Positions 1-12,100 of a stretch of DNA of 64,000 bases are shown piece after piece; position 1 is the stretch's first letter, and the number at the start of each line of letters is the position of its first letter. A program made the translations under genes and the position numbers. A model generated the notes under the pieces. The model worked only from the letters and a program-made list of their open reading frames with translations, had not been told where the DNA came from and did not search any database. This DNA is from Leptoclinus maculatus (Eukaryota; Chordata; Actinopteri; Perciformes; Stichaeidae). Location of the stretch: NCBI GenBank assembly GCA_032191485.1, contig JAVDOI010000008.1, positions 17,334,674-17,398,673 on the forward strand, read 5' to 3'.

Positions 1-452
1 TGAACAGAAACATATATTTCTAAAATCAATCACTCATATTTTCAGCAACATTACAGTCCTACACAAAACTAATGATTTCTTTTATTGTTTTCGTTACAAA
101 TTAAATGTTCGTCTTCCATTTCTTGAGACAAACGTTACTTATTTCCGTAGAATATCACTTCTACGTTAATTTACAATATTTCCTTTTGTTATTGTTGTCA
201 GATTAGTGGTAGTTGTATTAGTAGTAGGAGCACGTTTGATTTTAGTTTGAAAAGGTGAACCGGATGTGTCTGCTCTGATCTCAGTAACTTTATATGCTAG
301 CTGCCTGTGATTAGCCACGTCATGTAAAGTTAGCAGTGGAGCACTTCTGATAACAAAAGCAGCGAGGGTTCGCAGTGTGTTGGTGATATTAGCTCATTCT
401 TAAAGAGCAGCTTTTGTTTCATGGTTATAACGCGGTGTGATCATATGGAAAG
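1..452 (+). promoter_or_regulatory. derl1: derl1 upstream region and promoter
   Basis: This is the sequence before the Derlin-1 start codon. It is AT-rich at the left edge and becomes more mixed towards the gene. No TATA box is obvious at a sensible distance. Two motifs stand out: an ETS-like CCGGATGT near 261-268, and a CCACGTCA (TGACGTGG on the other strand) at 315-322. The transcription start is not visible, so the split between promoter and 5' leader is unknown. Confidence 0.5.
315..322 (-). promoter_or_regulatory. UPRE / XBP1-type site (TGACGTGG)
   Basis: CCACGTCA on the plus strand reads TGACGTGG on the minus strand, which is the core unfolded-protein-response element bound by XBP1 and ATF6. 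It follows GATTAG, so the composite ATTAG-CCACG also resembles an ERSE-II site, imperfectly. It lies about 131 bp upstream of the derl1 ATG. Derlin genes are known ER-stress targets, so the placement makes functional sense. Use in vivo is inference. Confidence 0.45.
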
Positions 453-3400
453 ATGTCAGACATTGGGGACTGGTTCAGAAGCATCCCTCTCATCACCCGG
501 TCCTGGTTCGCTGCTTCGCTTGCAGTTCCCTTCATTGGAAAACTAGGACTGATTGATTTCAGGAACCTTATGCTATTTCCAGAGCTGGTTATAAGCAGAT
601 TTCATGTAAGTGTACCTTGTGTCTTGTCGCCTGTGTGTATTGGGGTAGCTGTTAAATGCGGTGGTCGGTGTGTTTTGGATGTGGTCGGTTGGCTAGCTAG
701 TGGCTAACGAGGCTAACTGAGCAGCAGGCCTGTGTTGTGTGACAGCCAATCAGAGGGCGAGACGCAGAAGGTTAGGACTTCCGGGTGCTGTCAAAATGCT
801 ACTTATTTTAGCAACACCGAGCTAAGGTGTAAATATAACACCAGTTTAAGTATTTTAATGACCAGAGATGGTAACGTAGCCGAGGTGTTGACTTGTCAGT
901 ATTTTGTGGGATATAAGAACGTTAGTTTCAGGTGCTGTTGCTGTATGAACCACAAGGCGGAGAAAGTATTTTGGACTTATTGTAAAGGGACTTTCCTGCT
1001 ATGAAATGAGCTACTCGGGCAGTGTTTCTACTGGTTCACAGATTGTCCGTTTATACAACGTTAGGGGGCAGCATGGATCCTGAAAGACTCTCCTCAGGGC
1101 CAAACTACCCTCCTAAAACTACTTATTTGCTGTGGTAAAGTTTTGGCCTACTTTATTTATTCTAGAGAGAGAATGAGTGCGTTACTGGTTACTTAGAAGA
1201 ATCACATTTTATTATTATCTATATTATCAGTTTATACAAAATGCTGCATTGCTAGATTAAACTATAGCGTTAGTTAAAATGAGCTCCAACTTCAGTAAAA
1301 TGCTACTTCTACATAAACACACAACAATAACCCATTTAATATAACATATATAAAATGTTAAACTCACATGCTCCACCTGCAAGCATAATAGCAGCATTAC
1401 TGCTTATTTCTATTAGTAAATAAGATTTTTCCAAATTCAAATACTATAAATCGGAAATCATGGACAATGTCAGTAAATAATAATAAATACTCAATTAACA
1501 ATTGATATTTTTGGTTGGGACTAACACTTCATCATTATTGTAATTAATGCTGGATCTTTAAAAATGTCTTTCATTAATTGATAAACAATTTAGTCAATGA
1601 AATGACAAAATAAAAAAAAAAAGCTCATCCCAAAGTGTGAGTCCAAGGTGACATTTTCAAATGTATTTTTTTGTGCGACGTTGATTATAAACTGATGTAA
1701 AATTAAAGAAAAGCAACAAATTCTCAGATTTGAGAAGCTAGAGTCAGATAGGGTTTGGCACTCTTGTTAGATTTAACAGCTGAAAAGATTCAGTTGTTAG
1801 ATTTAACAGCTGAAAAGATTCAGTTGTTAGATTTAACAGCTGAAAAGATTCAGCTGTTAAATCAGATTCATTTTCTGCGAGTGACTGATCAACTAGATAA
1901 TTTCTCTAATTTAACTGTATTAAAATAAAATTAATAAATAAATGTAATAAAAGTGTTGCAGCCGCATTTCTAGTAATAACTGAGGTAGAGTCACGATTTG
2001 TTCCACTTCTGTTGCGTGTTGAAATTGTATCCTATCAGTTTCCCCTTGATTAAAAGCAATTTAACACAGGAAATGCTCATCGGCCCGTAAGCCGATCTAT
2101 GCAGTGAATGCTGCATAGATCTGATATCTGTTACCACCACACACAACCTTTGAAACAACTTGTGTGGTAACATATTCTGCAAAGGAACACCTGGTGCCAC
2201 TTTTTCAGTGCTTAGAAGTTAATATTTACAATCCACATGAGACTTCATGTGTGTTACAAGCACATCCTTAAGTCTGGATCTTTGCACCAACACAGCTGTG
2301 TTGATGTGTTTCTATTAGACTAATGTCTCTTCTGTTTGTTCCAGCTCTGGAGACCGGTGACTGCCACCTTGTATTTCCCAATAACCCCAAATACTGGGTT
2401 TCTGTACCTGGTCAACCTCTATTTCCTCTACCACTACTCTACTCGGTTAGAGACAGGTGAGACTACTGGCCTCTACTCGCATGCAGTCTCTCTCACACGC
2501 ACACACACACTGCACCTTTAATCATGCTAATCCTATTCTTGGTATTGTTTTCCAGGGGCGTTTGATGGCAGACCTGCAGACTACATCTTCATGCTCTTCT
2601 TCAACTGGATCTGCATTGTTGTATCCTTTTGTCTGGCATTACAAAATATGAAACTATTTAAAACCTTTTGTTTAAATGATGAATTGCATGTTACCTTCAA
2701 TATGTAAGGTTACATCCCTGCTCGTCTGTTTTTCACTCCACCATTGATCCTATCTCTGCTGCCTTCTTTGCCCCTCTGCGTTTCTCTCTCTCATCTGTCT
2801 GTTCTGCACCCCCCCTTCTTTCTTTTTCTATCCCTCGGTCTCTCTGCAGCACTGTGCCATGTCAGGGTGGCTCTGTGCCAGTGGCCCAGTGTCAGTCTAC
2901 CCCTGCAGAGCAGAGAAACCTAATCTAGGTCACATGCAGCACATATCTCTACACTCTTTTCTTGGAGATTGATTGTCAGCTTTTCTGGCTTTTCACTGAC
3001 GTCTTTTGTTTATGAGACACATTTGGGCAAAGTGCTGTTCTCCTTAAACCTGATCCAAACCAAGTGTTTAGTTTTTGTTACTACAGGAAAATTGTGGGAA
3101 TGGGTGAACATAAAGTCAGGTGTGGGAGGTTAGGCTTACTCAAAGGGAAGTGGCATGTGACAGTCGGGCAGTGTGTGGATTTGACTGGCAACCCTCCCTT
3201 CACCAGCTGCTCTAATCTTAAGGCTCCGGCTGTGATTGTTTTGAGCCACGGGGTTGTTGTCCTTGACTCTGGCTACAGATAACCGGGATGCTGATGAACA
3301 TGCAGGTAAGAATCCGCCTCTCATTCTGTATTCATACCACAACATAATGACTAGGGCTGGGTTTACAAAGAAGATTATTCCCATTCAACCGATCTTCATT

Positions 3401-5790
3401 TGATTAATTCATAAAATTCCAAGATCTATGTTTCATTGCAAACCTTTTCCTGTGGATGCAAGAAGCTTCAACCTGGTTAATCTGGTCCGGACTAGAGAAG
3501 AAGCCCCGCTAAAGACAGACAAAAAGCAAAGTCATAAATAAGATGTGCGTAACTGAGGTGGAATATTGTGGAAATATCCTAACATAAACAATAATATTAA
3601 GTAAACAATATTTTCAATAATGTCCCATAATCAGGACATTGTAATTATGAGAGCTGGTGGCCGTTCTTATGAAAACATCCACATCAAATCATTAAAACTA
3701 ATCTTCTTCATCAGCAATAAACTTAACAAAGTGTGTGAAGAAGGCAGCGGGTACCAGCCAATCAGTGGCGGAGTAGTGCGTGTGGTAGCAGAATGTGAAT
3801 GGGGGGGGGGGGGGGAAATATTAAACTACTGTAAATAACAGGCTGAGCAAATGCAAACAGTGGATGAGAGGGCACTTCAACATTTCCAAAAAAAACTCTT
3901 GCACACTTGATGCTAGTGTGCCATCGGCTAGGTAACCAATAGGTAGGTTTGCAGTGATCACTTGAGATCGTTGGGAGTGTTTCATAATGCAACATCACCA
4001 CTTTAACCAGGCTTACTTAAAGAAGAAGATTGACATTTTGGGAAATGCGTTTCACCTTTAAATGTCACAAAACGAAGACGAGCTGAAATCCAACTCTTCA
4101 AAGATAAAAAGATGTATGTGCTGCAGCACACATTCATATATTGTTTATGTTGTTCATCAGCTGCTGATGATCCCACTGATCATGTCGGTGCTCTACGTCT
4201 GGGCTCAGTTCAACAAAGACATGGTCGTGTCCTTCTGGTTCGGAACACGGTTCAAGGTACCACGCTTTATATCTCAAGTTCTACGCTTTATATCTCAAGT
4301 TCTACGCTTTATATCTCAAGTTCTACGCTTTATATCTCAAGTTCTACGCTTTATATCTCAAGTTCTACGCTTTATATCTCGCAGTTCACAGTGATATCAG
4401 AGCACATCAAATAGCATGTTTTCAATGTTAAGGACGGTCAACATGTGATATTTATTCCACATTATCTTAACTACCTGAACGTGCGGCTAATTCCAATGTT
4501 CACGTTCATATTTCCTGTTCTTCTGTCCTAGGCACATTATCTACCTTGGGTCATTCTGGTTTTCAACTTCATCATCGGAGGCTCGTGAGTAACTACTTTT
4601 AATTGGTCGAATCAAAGACGGTGTTTAATAGTTTCATGTCAAACACACTGCACTATGAATGTAAATTCAAAGTCTTTAAATTAATTAGGAATGATCTGTT
4701 ATTCTCATTGATGTTATTTTTGATTCTTCTTCTCCTCTTTGCTGTTATTGTGCAGGTTTGTGAATGAACTAACGGGGAACCTGGTGGGTCACCTCTACTT
4801 CTTCCTCATGTTCAAATATCCCATGGACCTGGGAGGACGCGCCTTCCTCTCAACACCAGAGTTCTTGTAAGTTTCTTTTATTTACCAAATTGGTTTTATA
4901 TGAAGTTTAGGCCTTTATTTATTTTATTTTGTTATAACAATTTACCCAACAACTTCATTGTTGAGGCTGTGCAATACAAAGCTTCATGGAAACAAGACTA
5001 TGCAACTTTTGAAAGAAGAAATAACATAATAATTTTTTTTTACCCAAACTCTTGTAAATGTTCATTAGATCTTGCAGAGCTTCATTTTGGTTCATCTTGA
5101 ACCACCTGTGTACTTCAACAAAGTAATGAACAGTGATTTGCATTCACTTTTGGTTTCACTTCCAAACAAGTATTTTAAATATTTTTGAGTAGAACTTGAT
5201 TAGAGAAGAGGAAATGCGTTTAGTCCCCCATAACAAGAGCATCAAGTCAGACCAATCGCAGCAGACGACCTATGAAAGACGTACTGCCCCAGGAAACCGA
5301 CAAATCAACCAAGAACACATTGGAGTTGCTCAGCAGCTCGCCCAGACATTAAATCATTTATTTGTATGACTGTTTGGGTTTTTTAAGATATGACTTATTT
5401 GTTGAAAGCGGATCTGATCAGATCTCAGGATGAAACAGAATTTTTTTCTTCTTTTAATTAAAAAAAGAAAAATACGACTTTTCTTTTCAATAAATAGGAA
5501 TTGTTGCTCGATCAGCTGTTTGCAAAATAGTGTTAAATTCCTTGAATTCAAATGTTCCAATGATATCCGTGTTAAAGACCACATTTGAATGCCTCCCCTC
5601 TCATCCCTCTCCTCCTCTCTCCAGGTATCGGTTCTTCCCCAACAGGAGGGGAGGAGTGTCGGGCTTTGGAGTCCCCCCTAGCAGACCAGCTGCCCAGGAG
5701 CAGGGGGGAGGAGGTGGGGGAGGAGGAGGTGGGGGAGGAGGAAGAGGACGTCACAACTGGGGCGAAGGCTTCCGCCTGGGGGGTGAATGA
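453..5790 (+). CDS. derl1: Derlin-1, complete, eight coding exons
   Basis: Derlin-1 is a multi-pass ER membrane pseudoprotease of the rhomboid fold. It helps move misfolded proteins to the cytosol for degradation with p97/VCP. Exons: 453-605, 2345-2456, 2556-2620, 3279-3305, 4161-4256, 4532-4584, 4756-4866 and 5625-5790. All junctions are GT-AG, the reading frame is continuous, and the product has 260 residues (human 251). The N-terminus MSDIGDWFRSIP is diagnostic. The WR motif falls at residues 53-54 and the GxxxG motif at 176-180, the same numbering as human. The C-terminus carries a p97-binding SHP box (HNWGEGFRLG, residues 249-258). Oddities are a 27-nt microexon (exon 4, residues 111-119) and a run of 13 glycines (233-245) just before the SHP box, longer than in mammals. 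The gene converges on zhx2. Identity is very secure; the exon ends are read by eye but agree in phase. Confidence 0.96.
606..2344 (+). other. derl1 intron 1
   Basis: This 1.7-kb intron has a clean GTAAGT donor and a TTCCAG acceptor. It is AT-rich after 1,100. It contains an old palindrome-like interspersed repeat trace near 1,510-1,610 and a 30-bp tandem repeat at about 1,767-1,863. Short open frames inside it show no recognisable protein. Confidence 0.7.
1767..1863. repeat. 30-bp tandem repeat, about 3 copies
   Basis: The unit GTTAGATTTAACAGCTGAAA followed by AGATTCAGTT is repeated three times almost perfectly, followed by a decayed partial copy. It lies in derl1 intron 1 and looks like a young local duplication with no coding role. 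Confidence 0.9.
3605..3965 (+). repeat. Interspersed repeat copy A (shared with 45.4 kb)
   Basis: This stretch of derl1 intron 4 matches a second copy at 45,405-45,725 in the same orientation. Shared blocks include CAGGACATTGTAATTAT, AACATCCACATC with AAATCATTA, AGCAATAAAC, and AGCCAATCAG followed by GGCGGAGTAG. The copies have diverged with small indels. Copy A also holds a run of about 14 G near 3,800. No coding capacity or terminal repeat is seen, so the class is unknown. Confidence 0.7.
4262..4384 (+). repeat. 21-bp tandem repeat at the exon 5 donor of derl1
   Basis: The unit CGCTTTATATCTCAAGTTCTA occurs five full times plus a partial sixth, starting 5 bp inside intron 5. Because 21 is a multiple of three and the unit lacks stops in this frame, the exon 5 frame stays open through the whole array (reading RFISQVL repeated) and stops at 4,394. 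Confidence 0.95.
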
Positions 5791-6108
5791 GCGGGGAGAC
5801 GAGAGAGAGAGAGAGAGAGCTACCCCTCACCCCTCTTTTGCTCCCAATAACAAATGGCGTTGATGTTTCAGGTTAAAGTGCTTGCTTCTTCTCTTGTCTG
5901 AGGGAAACCCTCGACTTAAAATTTAATTCATAACTATGTTTTAAAGGCTCCAAGGAGATGAAATCTGAGGAAGCACGCAGTTTAACCAAGAAAGCAGCGC
6001 ACAGCAGGACTCCGACTCTGGCCATAGGCTCAACTAACCAAGTCAAGCCAGCTTTACTGTTACTACTACTGCGGGTGTGTCCATGTGGAGCAGATAGAAG
6101 GAAATATG

Positions 6109-6114
6109 AATAAA
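6109..6114 (+). terminator. Candidate derl1 polyadenylation signal (AATAAA)
   Basis: This is a canonical AATAAA about 320 bp after the derl1 stop codon, followed by a T-rich stretch (6,118-6,130). It is the nearest good signal downstream, but the human transcript has a longer 3' UTR, so later sites may also be used. Confidence 0.45.
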
Positions 6115-6639
6115 TCGGTTTTTTTTTTAATGTGATGATTCTTGCGCTCCCCTCCCTCCTTATTTTCTCTACACCCTTCCATTGGACCGTCAAGACCAGA
6201 GATGTTGCAGCTGCACACCAGCTTGCTGTTAATTCTGACTCGTGTTCCTGTCCTCTCTCTCTCTCTCTCTCTGTGATGCCATATCAGATTACATTGTAAT
6301 TACAACGCACCGGGAGTGTGCTCTCAGCTGAACATGGGCAACGCTATTAAGAGAGCACTGTTTCCAGGTCTGATTTTACATGGGTGTAAAATGTTTTTAA
6401 GCCTTTGTGGCACAGACCCGATCTTCTGTCTTAAGCTCTGATCTTGACCGACATAAGGTGAAGATGGGATTTTGCTCTTTTTGTAAATATAACGATTGTT
6501 TATTGAAAGGATGAGCGAGTCTGAGAGTGTAATTAAGGTACTATCCATGTCTCCTTAATCGTCTTCTCCAGAGTCAGGAGAGTTCAGCCAATTATGTGCC
6601 AGTGTGGCTGGTTGAGAATCACTGACGATACAGTATGAA

Positions 6640-6760
6640 CAATTAGGGCTGACACCAACTATTATTTTCCATGTCAATTAACTGCCAATTATTTTTGTCA
6701 TGAATCACTTGTTCTATAAATGTCAGAAAATGGTGAAAATGCTTTTCTTGTTTGGTCCAA
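6640..6760. repeat. Fragment of a common fish interspersed repeat
   Basis: The sequence from ATTAGGGCTGACACCAACTA to ATGTCAGAAAATGGTGAAAA resembles a non-coding repeat scattered through many fish genomes, which typically runs from a GGGCTGCAACTAACGATTA start through an ATCGATTA-rich section to a TCAGAAAATGGTGAAAAATG end. Short related ATCGAT-rich traces occur near 18,645-18,700. The class is not determined from sequence. Confidence 0.5.
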
Positions 6761-8320
6761 CAGCAGTATTGCACGGTCTAAACTGTCAAGTTCAACCAAA
6801 CCCAGATATACAGTTGTAAAAAGTTAAAGTGACCTGATGTCTAGAGGTGATTCGTGTCACTGGCTCAATACTTTACTTTTACTGGTTTTTGTACTGAATA
6901 ATACAAGCAATCAGCCACCCTATCCAAGCTTTGATGCACAGAGTATACACTGGAAGACCAAGGCAGGTTTACAGTTGGTTGTGTATTTATTGAGTTACAG
7001 CAGACTTAAAGTAGAAAATGAAAAAATGCAAGCGGTTTTCCATCCTAGCCAACCAAATGTACAGTATCCCAGATACTAGTCTGAACATGAAACCAAAGCA
7101 GCAACAGACATTCAGCCGCTGTTCAAACCAGGGTTAAATGGCTTTTTCTTTTTGCTGCACAAATAATGCAAGCGCTTGCAATTTGACCCATGAATCACAT
7201 TATCCCTTTAAAATCATTTCTAAAAGTGAGTTAAAAATAAATTGAAGTGCATGCAAGAAGTTCATGACAGCTTTGGCTGTTTGTGATGAGATTGATAATT
7301 TCTCTCTCTGGAGATTCACGAACCACCATTTCAGGTGTTCTAAAGCGGCTGTACAGAAATCAACTAAATCCAACCCAGCGTTGAACAGAAGGCCCTTCCT
7401 AAAGCCACAAAGACTAGAGAGAAGCCAAGGGGCGTGTTCACGGGAGCTTCAGCTATGTCATTGTGCGTGAAACACATTCTCCAAGATGTTCTTAGCAGGT
7501 TCAGTCGAGAATATTTAAAGTTCTTCAAACATAAGAGAGCAGCAAAGGCAGCATGGTGCGATCAGACACTCATCTCTATGTGATCAAATCATTTCTATAT
7601 CATGTTGTGCATAACTCCTAGCTGCCCCTCGAGCACTTCTGAGTGATTTCCACCGTTGTCAGCGTAATTCTATGAGTGAATCAAGGTGACGCTGCAGGAG
7701 AAAAGGAAAAGTTGCAGCATCTACATATCTATCACTACCACAGGGATATACTATCAAAGACTACTCATGAGTAGTGCACAGGTATGGTTTTCAAAAAATA
7801 GGACTAATTTTCAGCAAATAACACACTATAGTACAATTTGATCTTAAAACAATTAAAAAAAAAAAACATTCCAGGTTTTGGGGCACCAGTCATGACTTTT
7901 TTTTTTCTTTTTTTTCTTCAATGTAACAAAACATGCCCTTTCAGTAAAACTGTACACACTTTGTTTTTGTTATACAGAAAAATATTTACAAGGGTGCTTG
8001 TTTAATAAAAAGAAAAAGATAAGTAGTAAGAACAATGCATCAAGTCCAGCTTTGGCACTCCTCTTAATGTCAGCATCTGCGCCACAAGTTCAGTCAGTGG
8101 AACTACTAAGTCCCCGGCGCTTTGTGATGACATCACAGACAGTTACATTACTGGTTCCACATTCAGTCATCTTGAGTCGGTGCATGGTCGGTCTGTGACT
8201 TAGCAGTCAATGATTTACTCGACCTGGAACAGAATCAGATAAACGGTGTGAGATGAAGACATGGGCAATTTAAACAAGTGATTGCTATGGTCACACAAAT
8301 TCAGAAGTACTAAACAAAAC

Positions 8321-8326
8321 TTTATT
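8321..8326 (-). terminator. Candidate zhx2 polyadenylation signal (AATAAA, minus strand)
   Basis: TTTATT on the plus strand gives AATAAA on the minus strand about 840 nt after the zhx2 stop codon. Another AATAAA lies at 8,566-8,571 (minus), about 600 nt after the stop. Either or both could end the transcript; sequence alone cannot choose. Confidence 0.35.
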
Positions 8327-9167
8327 GGGTATAAAAAGGTGCAAATTATTATGAAAAGTACTAGAAATATAACACCATTTGCACTGCCTGTGAGAATAAC
8401 ACTGTGTCTACATAGATGATGCTAATGGTGGTGTGGGTCCAAATATCATCCTGCCATCCCAGCATGCAATCTTTTTTGGAGGGCCAATCAGAGGTAATTG
8501 CCCTCTAATAGCTTCCTGGGTAGCTGGAGACTGCAGCTGTGGCATCTTAAAGGAACAGCTCACCATTTATTTATCTTTTTACTCAAGCCAAGTCACACAA
8601 ACTCAAAAAAAACAAAAACGCACAGATCAATAGGTTTTATAATAATGGGTCAAATGTGTTGCTCCAGTGTAACATTCATTTGTGATGCCATTCCCAGTTT
8701 CTCAACACTCCCCATACTAGTGGTCTTTAGAAGGATATTTCAACCTACTATCAACCAGTGACCCGTCCAGGTTGCTCCAAAGAGAGAACTTCACCGTCTG
8801 TAGCCAGCCTTTGTCTTTCCACTGCTGCTTCACCCTCCTCTCCCACTGCCACAGTCACCTGTACCCACCTGGCAATGAACCAGACGCAAAGTTTAAACAC
8901 AAACGGACTCCTTCTAGGAACTAAAAACTAAAATCAAAGAAATGTTTTCATCTGTGAAAACAATGCCATAAACCATACACACAATGTCTAGTTGGTGAAA
9001 CGGGTAACAAATGCAAAGAACGGAGTAATTCAGCATCCACAACTTGTGATGCCCATACGGTGCTGTATTTTTAGACTTATCACAAAATAAATCTTAAAAT
9101 AACTCCTCAGATATTCCTTTAAAATTGGCAGTGAGCTGATCTTTTTTTGTCTGTATAACATCTCACA

Positions 9168-12100
9168 CTAGAGAATAAATACAGGATGGAAGATCCGTTT
9201 CCCTCTCTCCACCCACCTCCCTTTGTCAGCAGTGCTGGAGCTGGTTTGGTCCGGTCTGGTCCGGCTCAGGTCTGTCACACTGTGGGCTAATCTGCCAGTC
9301 AACCACTGGACTTTGTCTTGGTCAGACAGCTTGGTGTGCTCTGTAGCTGCTGCTGTGTTCTCACCGGCCTCCACTGCACCAGAGAAGAGACAACACAAAG
9401 TCAAACCAGGGTATAAAACATTAAATAAGGGAATACAAAATGTCTACTCCAAGTTCTCTTCCAAAACTCACCTTTCACAGCCTTGACTTCCGAGGAAACA
9501 CTCTGGGTTTTCTCAGAACTCTGGCCGTTCTGTTCCTGGCCCGCTCTCTGCTGCTCTACAAGGTTTTGTTTTTGGAAACTTTCCATCCAGTCCGGAGTTT
9601 CCCCGCTCTTCAGTGCCGAGCGGTGGTCCTTGAACCAGCGGACAATGTCGGTGCGTCCGAGGCTCGTTTGGACCTCCAGCTGGCTGTACTCCTCAGGAGA
9701 TGGCCACCGAGTCTGACAGAACATCTGTCGAGACAGATTGTGTGACCAAACACAAAACATTTTACATCACAAAACAGAAATTTAAATCACAAAAACTAGA
9801 ATGAGCGCCTCGCGGTTGTATGCCTCCACCAACCAGTGAAGTAGCAGTTTACATCCATGTCCGTCCAAAATGTCCTCACGTCATCGTCTTATTCTATTAA
9901 ACATTTGTGTGAAAGGTGAAAGGTCACAGTGACCTTCAAATCACAAAATTACAATCAGTTTGGTGCCAAATTTATGTAAATTCCCTCCAGGCGATCCTGA
10001 GATATCAGTCACGAGCGTGGGACAAATGGACGAACGGAGAGTACGGACATACAGACTGCAACCTGAAAACATAATGCCTCAAGCCATGGCTATTACCAGA
10101 CAACTAAATAAAATGCTTTATTGGGCCTGTGTAATAAACAAACTCTAAATTCATAAATCAGCTATTGGTGAAGAGACGCACCAATAACTGATTATCAATA
10201 TGAGAATTCTAAATGATTGTTTTAGCCACACTAGTGGCATGGATCAACGGATGGCAATGTCTGCAATTTTGAGTATTACTACTACTACTACTACTACTAC
10301 GTAAAGGATCCAAGTACTTCTTCCACCACTGAACATGCTAAACTATCACGGTGAACATTATGTTAGCATTTAGCTCAAAGCCCTGCTGTGTCAAAGCACA
10401 GCCGCACAGACCAGTCTGGTTTTAAAGTGCTTTATGACATTTCTTTCTACGTAGATACAATTGTATTCATGGAAACACAATGTGACAACAACGGTTATAA
10501 ACAGATGTCATTTTTCACACATTTGTCACAATTCAGTTGAGAATCCTGTTTAAAATCCTGCACATTTCACCTTGTGTGATCAGATAAAGACATTTGGAAG
10601 TTGTGGATCGGCCTAATATATGGCTGATAGACTTTCAATCAGCCAGCCGGAGTTAAATAATGTATCAACTGGCAGCCTGTGCAATGCGTTACAGAACATA
10701 AAACAAGGACTGTTGCCGTTCAAGACATCTCATGGATATATGTTCGATACTGCAGTTTTCTAGACAACTTCACTTTAGTTGGTCAGATCTTATCTCACTT
10801 TTAATAATAAAGTATCAGCAAATCTCATCATGTAGTGTCAATCACCCAGCTGTCAGTACCGTCTCAAGATTAATACACATCAACTCACTTCATATTGTAT
10901 TTAAAAATGTGCCTTCTCATCAATTAATCTCTTTAAAGTCACAACTACCATTGGCAGCTCATCTCGTCCCAACTTGTGCCATACTCTACTATATTGTCAC
11001 CTGATCAGCGTCGGCATGTTTTCTTCTTACCTCTCTGAGCAGGCCGAGGGAGCTGCTGGTGATGGGAGCCGGGCTGGTGGAGGCCGACAGGATGGGAGGA
11101 TGGGGAGAAGAGGAGGAGGATGAAGTGAGGATGGGAGGGGATGCAGAGGAGGAGAGGGTCGGCGGGTGAGGGGAGGAAGCTGCGAGCACAGGAGGGGAGG
11201 AGGAGGAGGAGGAGGATGATGAGGAGGAAGAAGAGGAGAGGACAGGTGGATGAGGAGAGGAGCGTAAAGGTTTCCCGCCCTGCTCTCGATGCGAAGTCCC
11301 GTTCAGCAGCGCTCTGGGCCAGTCTGCTCGGTCCTCTGTGTTCTTTGAAGACATGGTGAGTAAAGCCTTCTCCATGTTGTCCCTCAGCGCCCGGCGTTCA
11401 GAAAACCAGCAGTCCACCTCAGTCTTAGACAGCCTGGTCTCCTGGGCCAGCTGGTCTGCAGCAGGACAGAGTTCAGTGGATCAGATGAGCTGCGTTACCT
11501 CCAAGTGGAAGGCTTTTTTTTTTGGGATACCTGGGAATTCAGTCTCTCTCTCTCCGAGGGACTTAAAAATGAGCTCATTAAAAACACTTCTGCTATTCCT
11601 GCTTCTGCTAACCCACCAGAGGCTGGCCTGCAGCTCCTTTGGGGTGAAAGGAATTAAGTCACGTGTTGTGAACTAGTATAAAGAGTGAGGGGATTTGACC
11701 AACTGATTCACACCCAATTTTATCTCCCTCAGTCAGTAAGTTTCACTCTGTAAAAGTTCGGTAATAACTTTCTCAGGAATTTCCCGTCAACAGATCATAA
11801 AAACAGTCATGACTGGTCAGCCGATTTTGTAATTCATCATCTACCAGCCTGCAGGACGGCGGTCTTGTGTTTCTGTAGGCAATGTGTACAATGTGCTCAC
11901 ATCGAGCATCTGAATTGAGGACTAAGGCTCGACAACCAGGAAACGAGTAAAATCACATTTACAGAAAAGCATTCCGTACAGGGTCGTGGTTTTTTGCCAC
12001 ATTTAGTATTTCTGTAACTGAAAAGGACGTTTTAAAAAGGTGTCAAGTATTTTTAATTTCAATAGTTTAACTGCTGGACACAAGATGTCTTCTCCGTCAA

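Larger units (their letters stand above)
5791..9167. other. Convergent 3' region between derl1 and zhx2
   Basis: This region should hold both 3' UTRs and a short intergenic gap. It contains a (TC)n run at about 6,255-6,272, a fish-type repeat fragment at about 6,640-6,760, T-rich tracts around 7,895-7,920, and a probable MITE end at 8,547 (TTAAAGGAACAGCTCACC). Short open frames here resemble nothing known and overlap on both strands. Confidence 0.6.

Noticed and set aside
453..707. 84-residue stand-alone protein
   Set aside because: Only the first 51 codons are Derlin-1; the rest reads through the GTAAGT donor into intron 1.
10989..11417. Reading the polyserine frame as an independent gene
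   Set aside because: It is exon 8 of zhx2, starting at 11,455; the frame past 11,031 is intronic.
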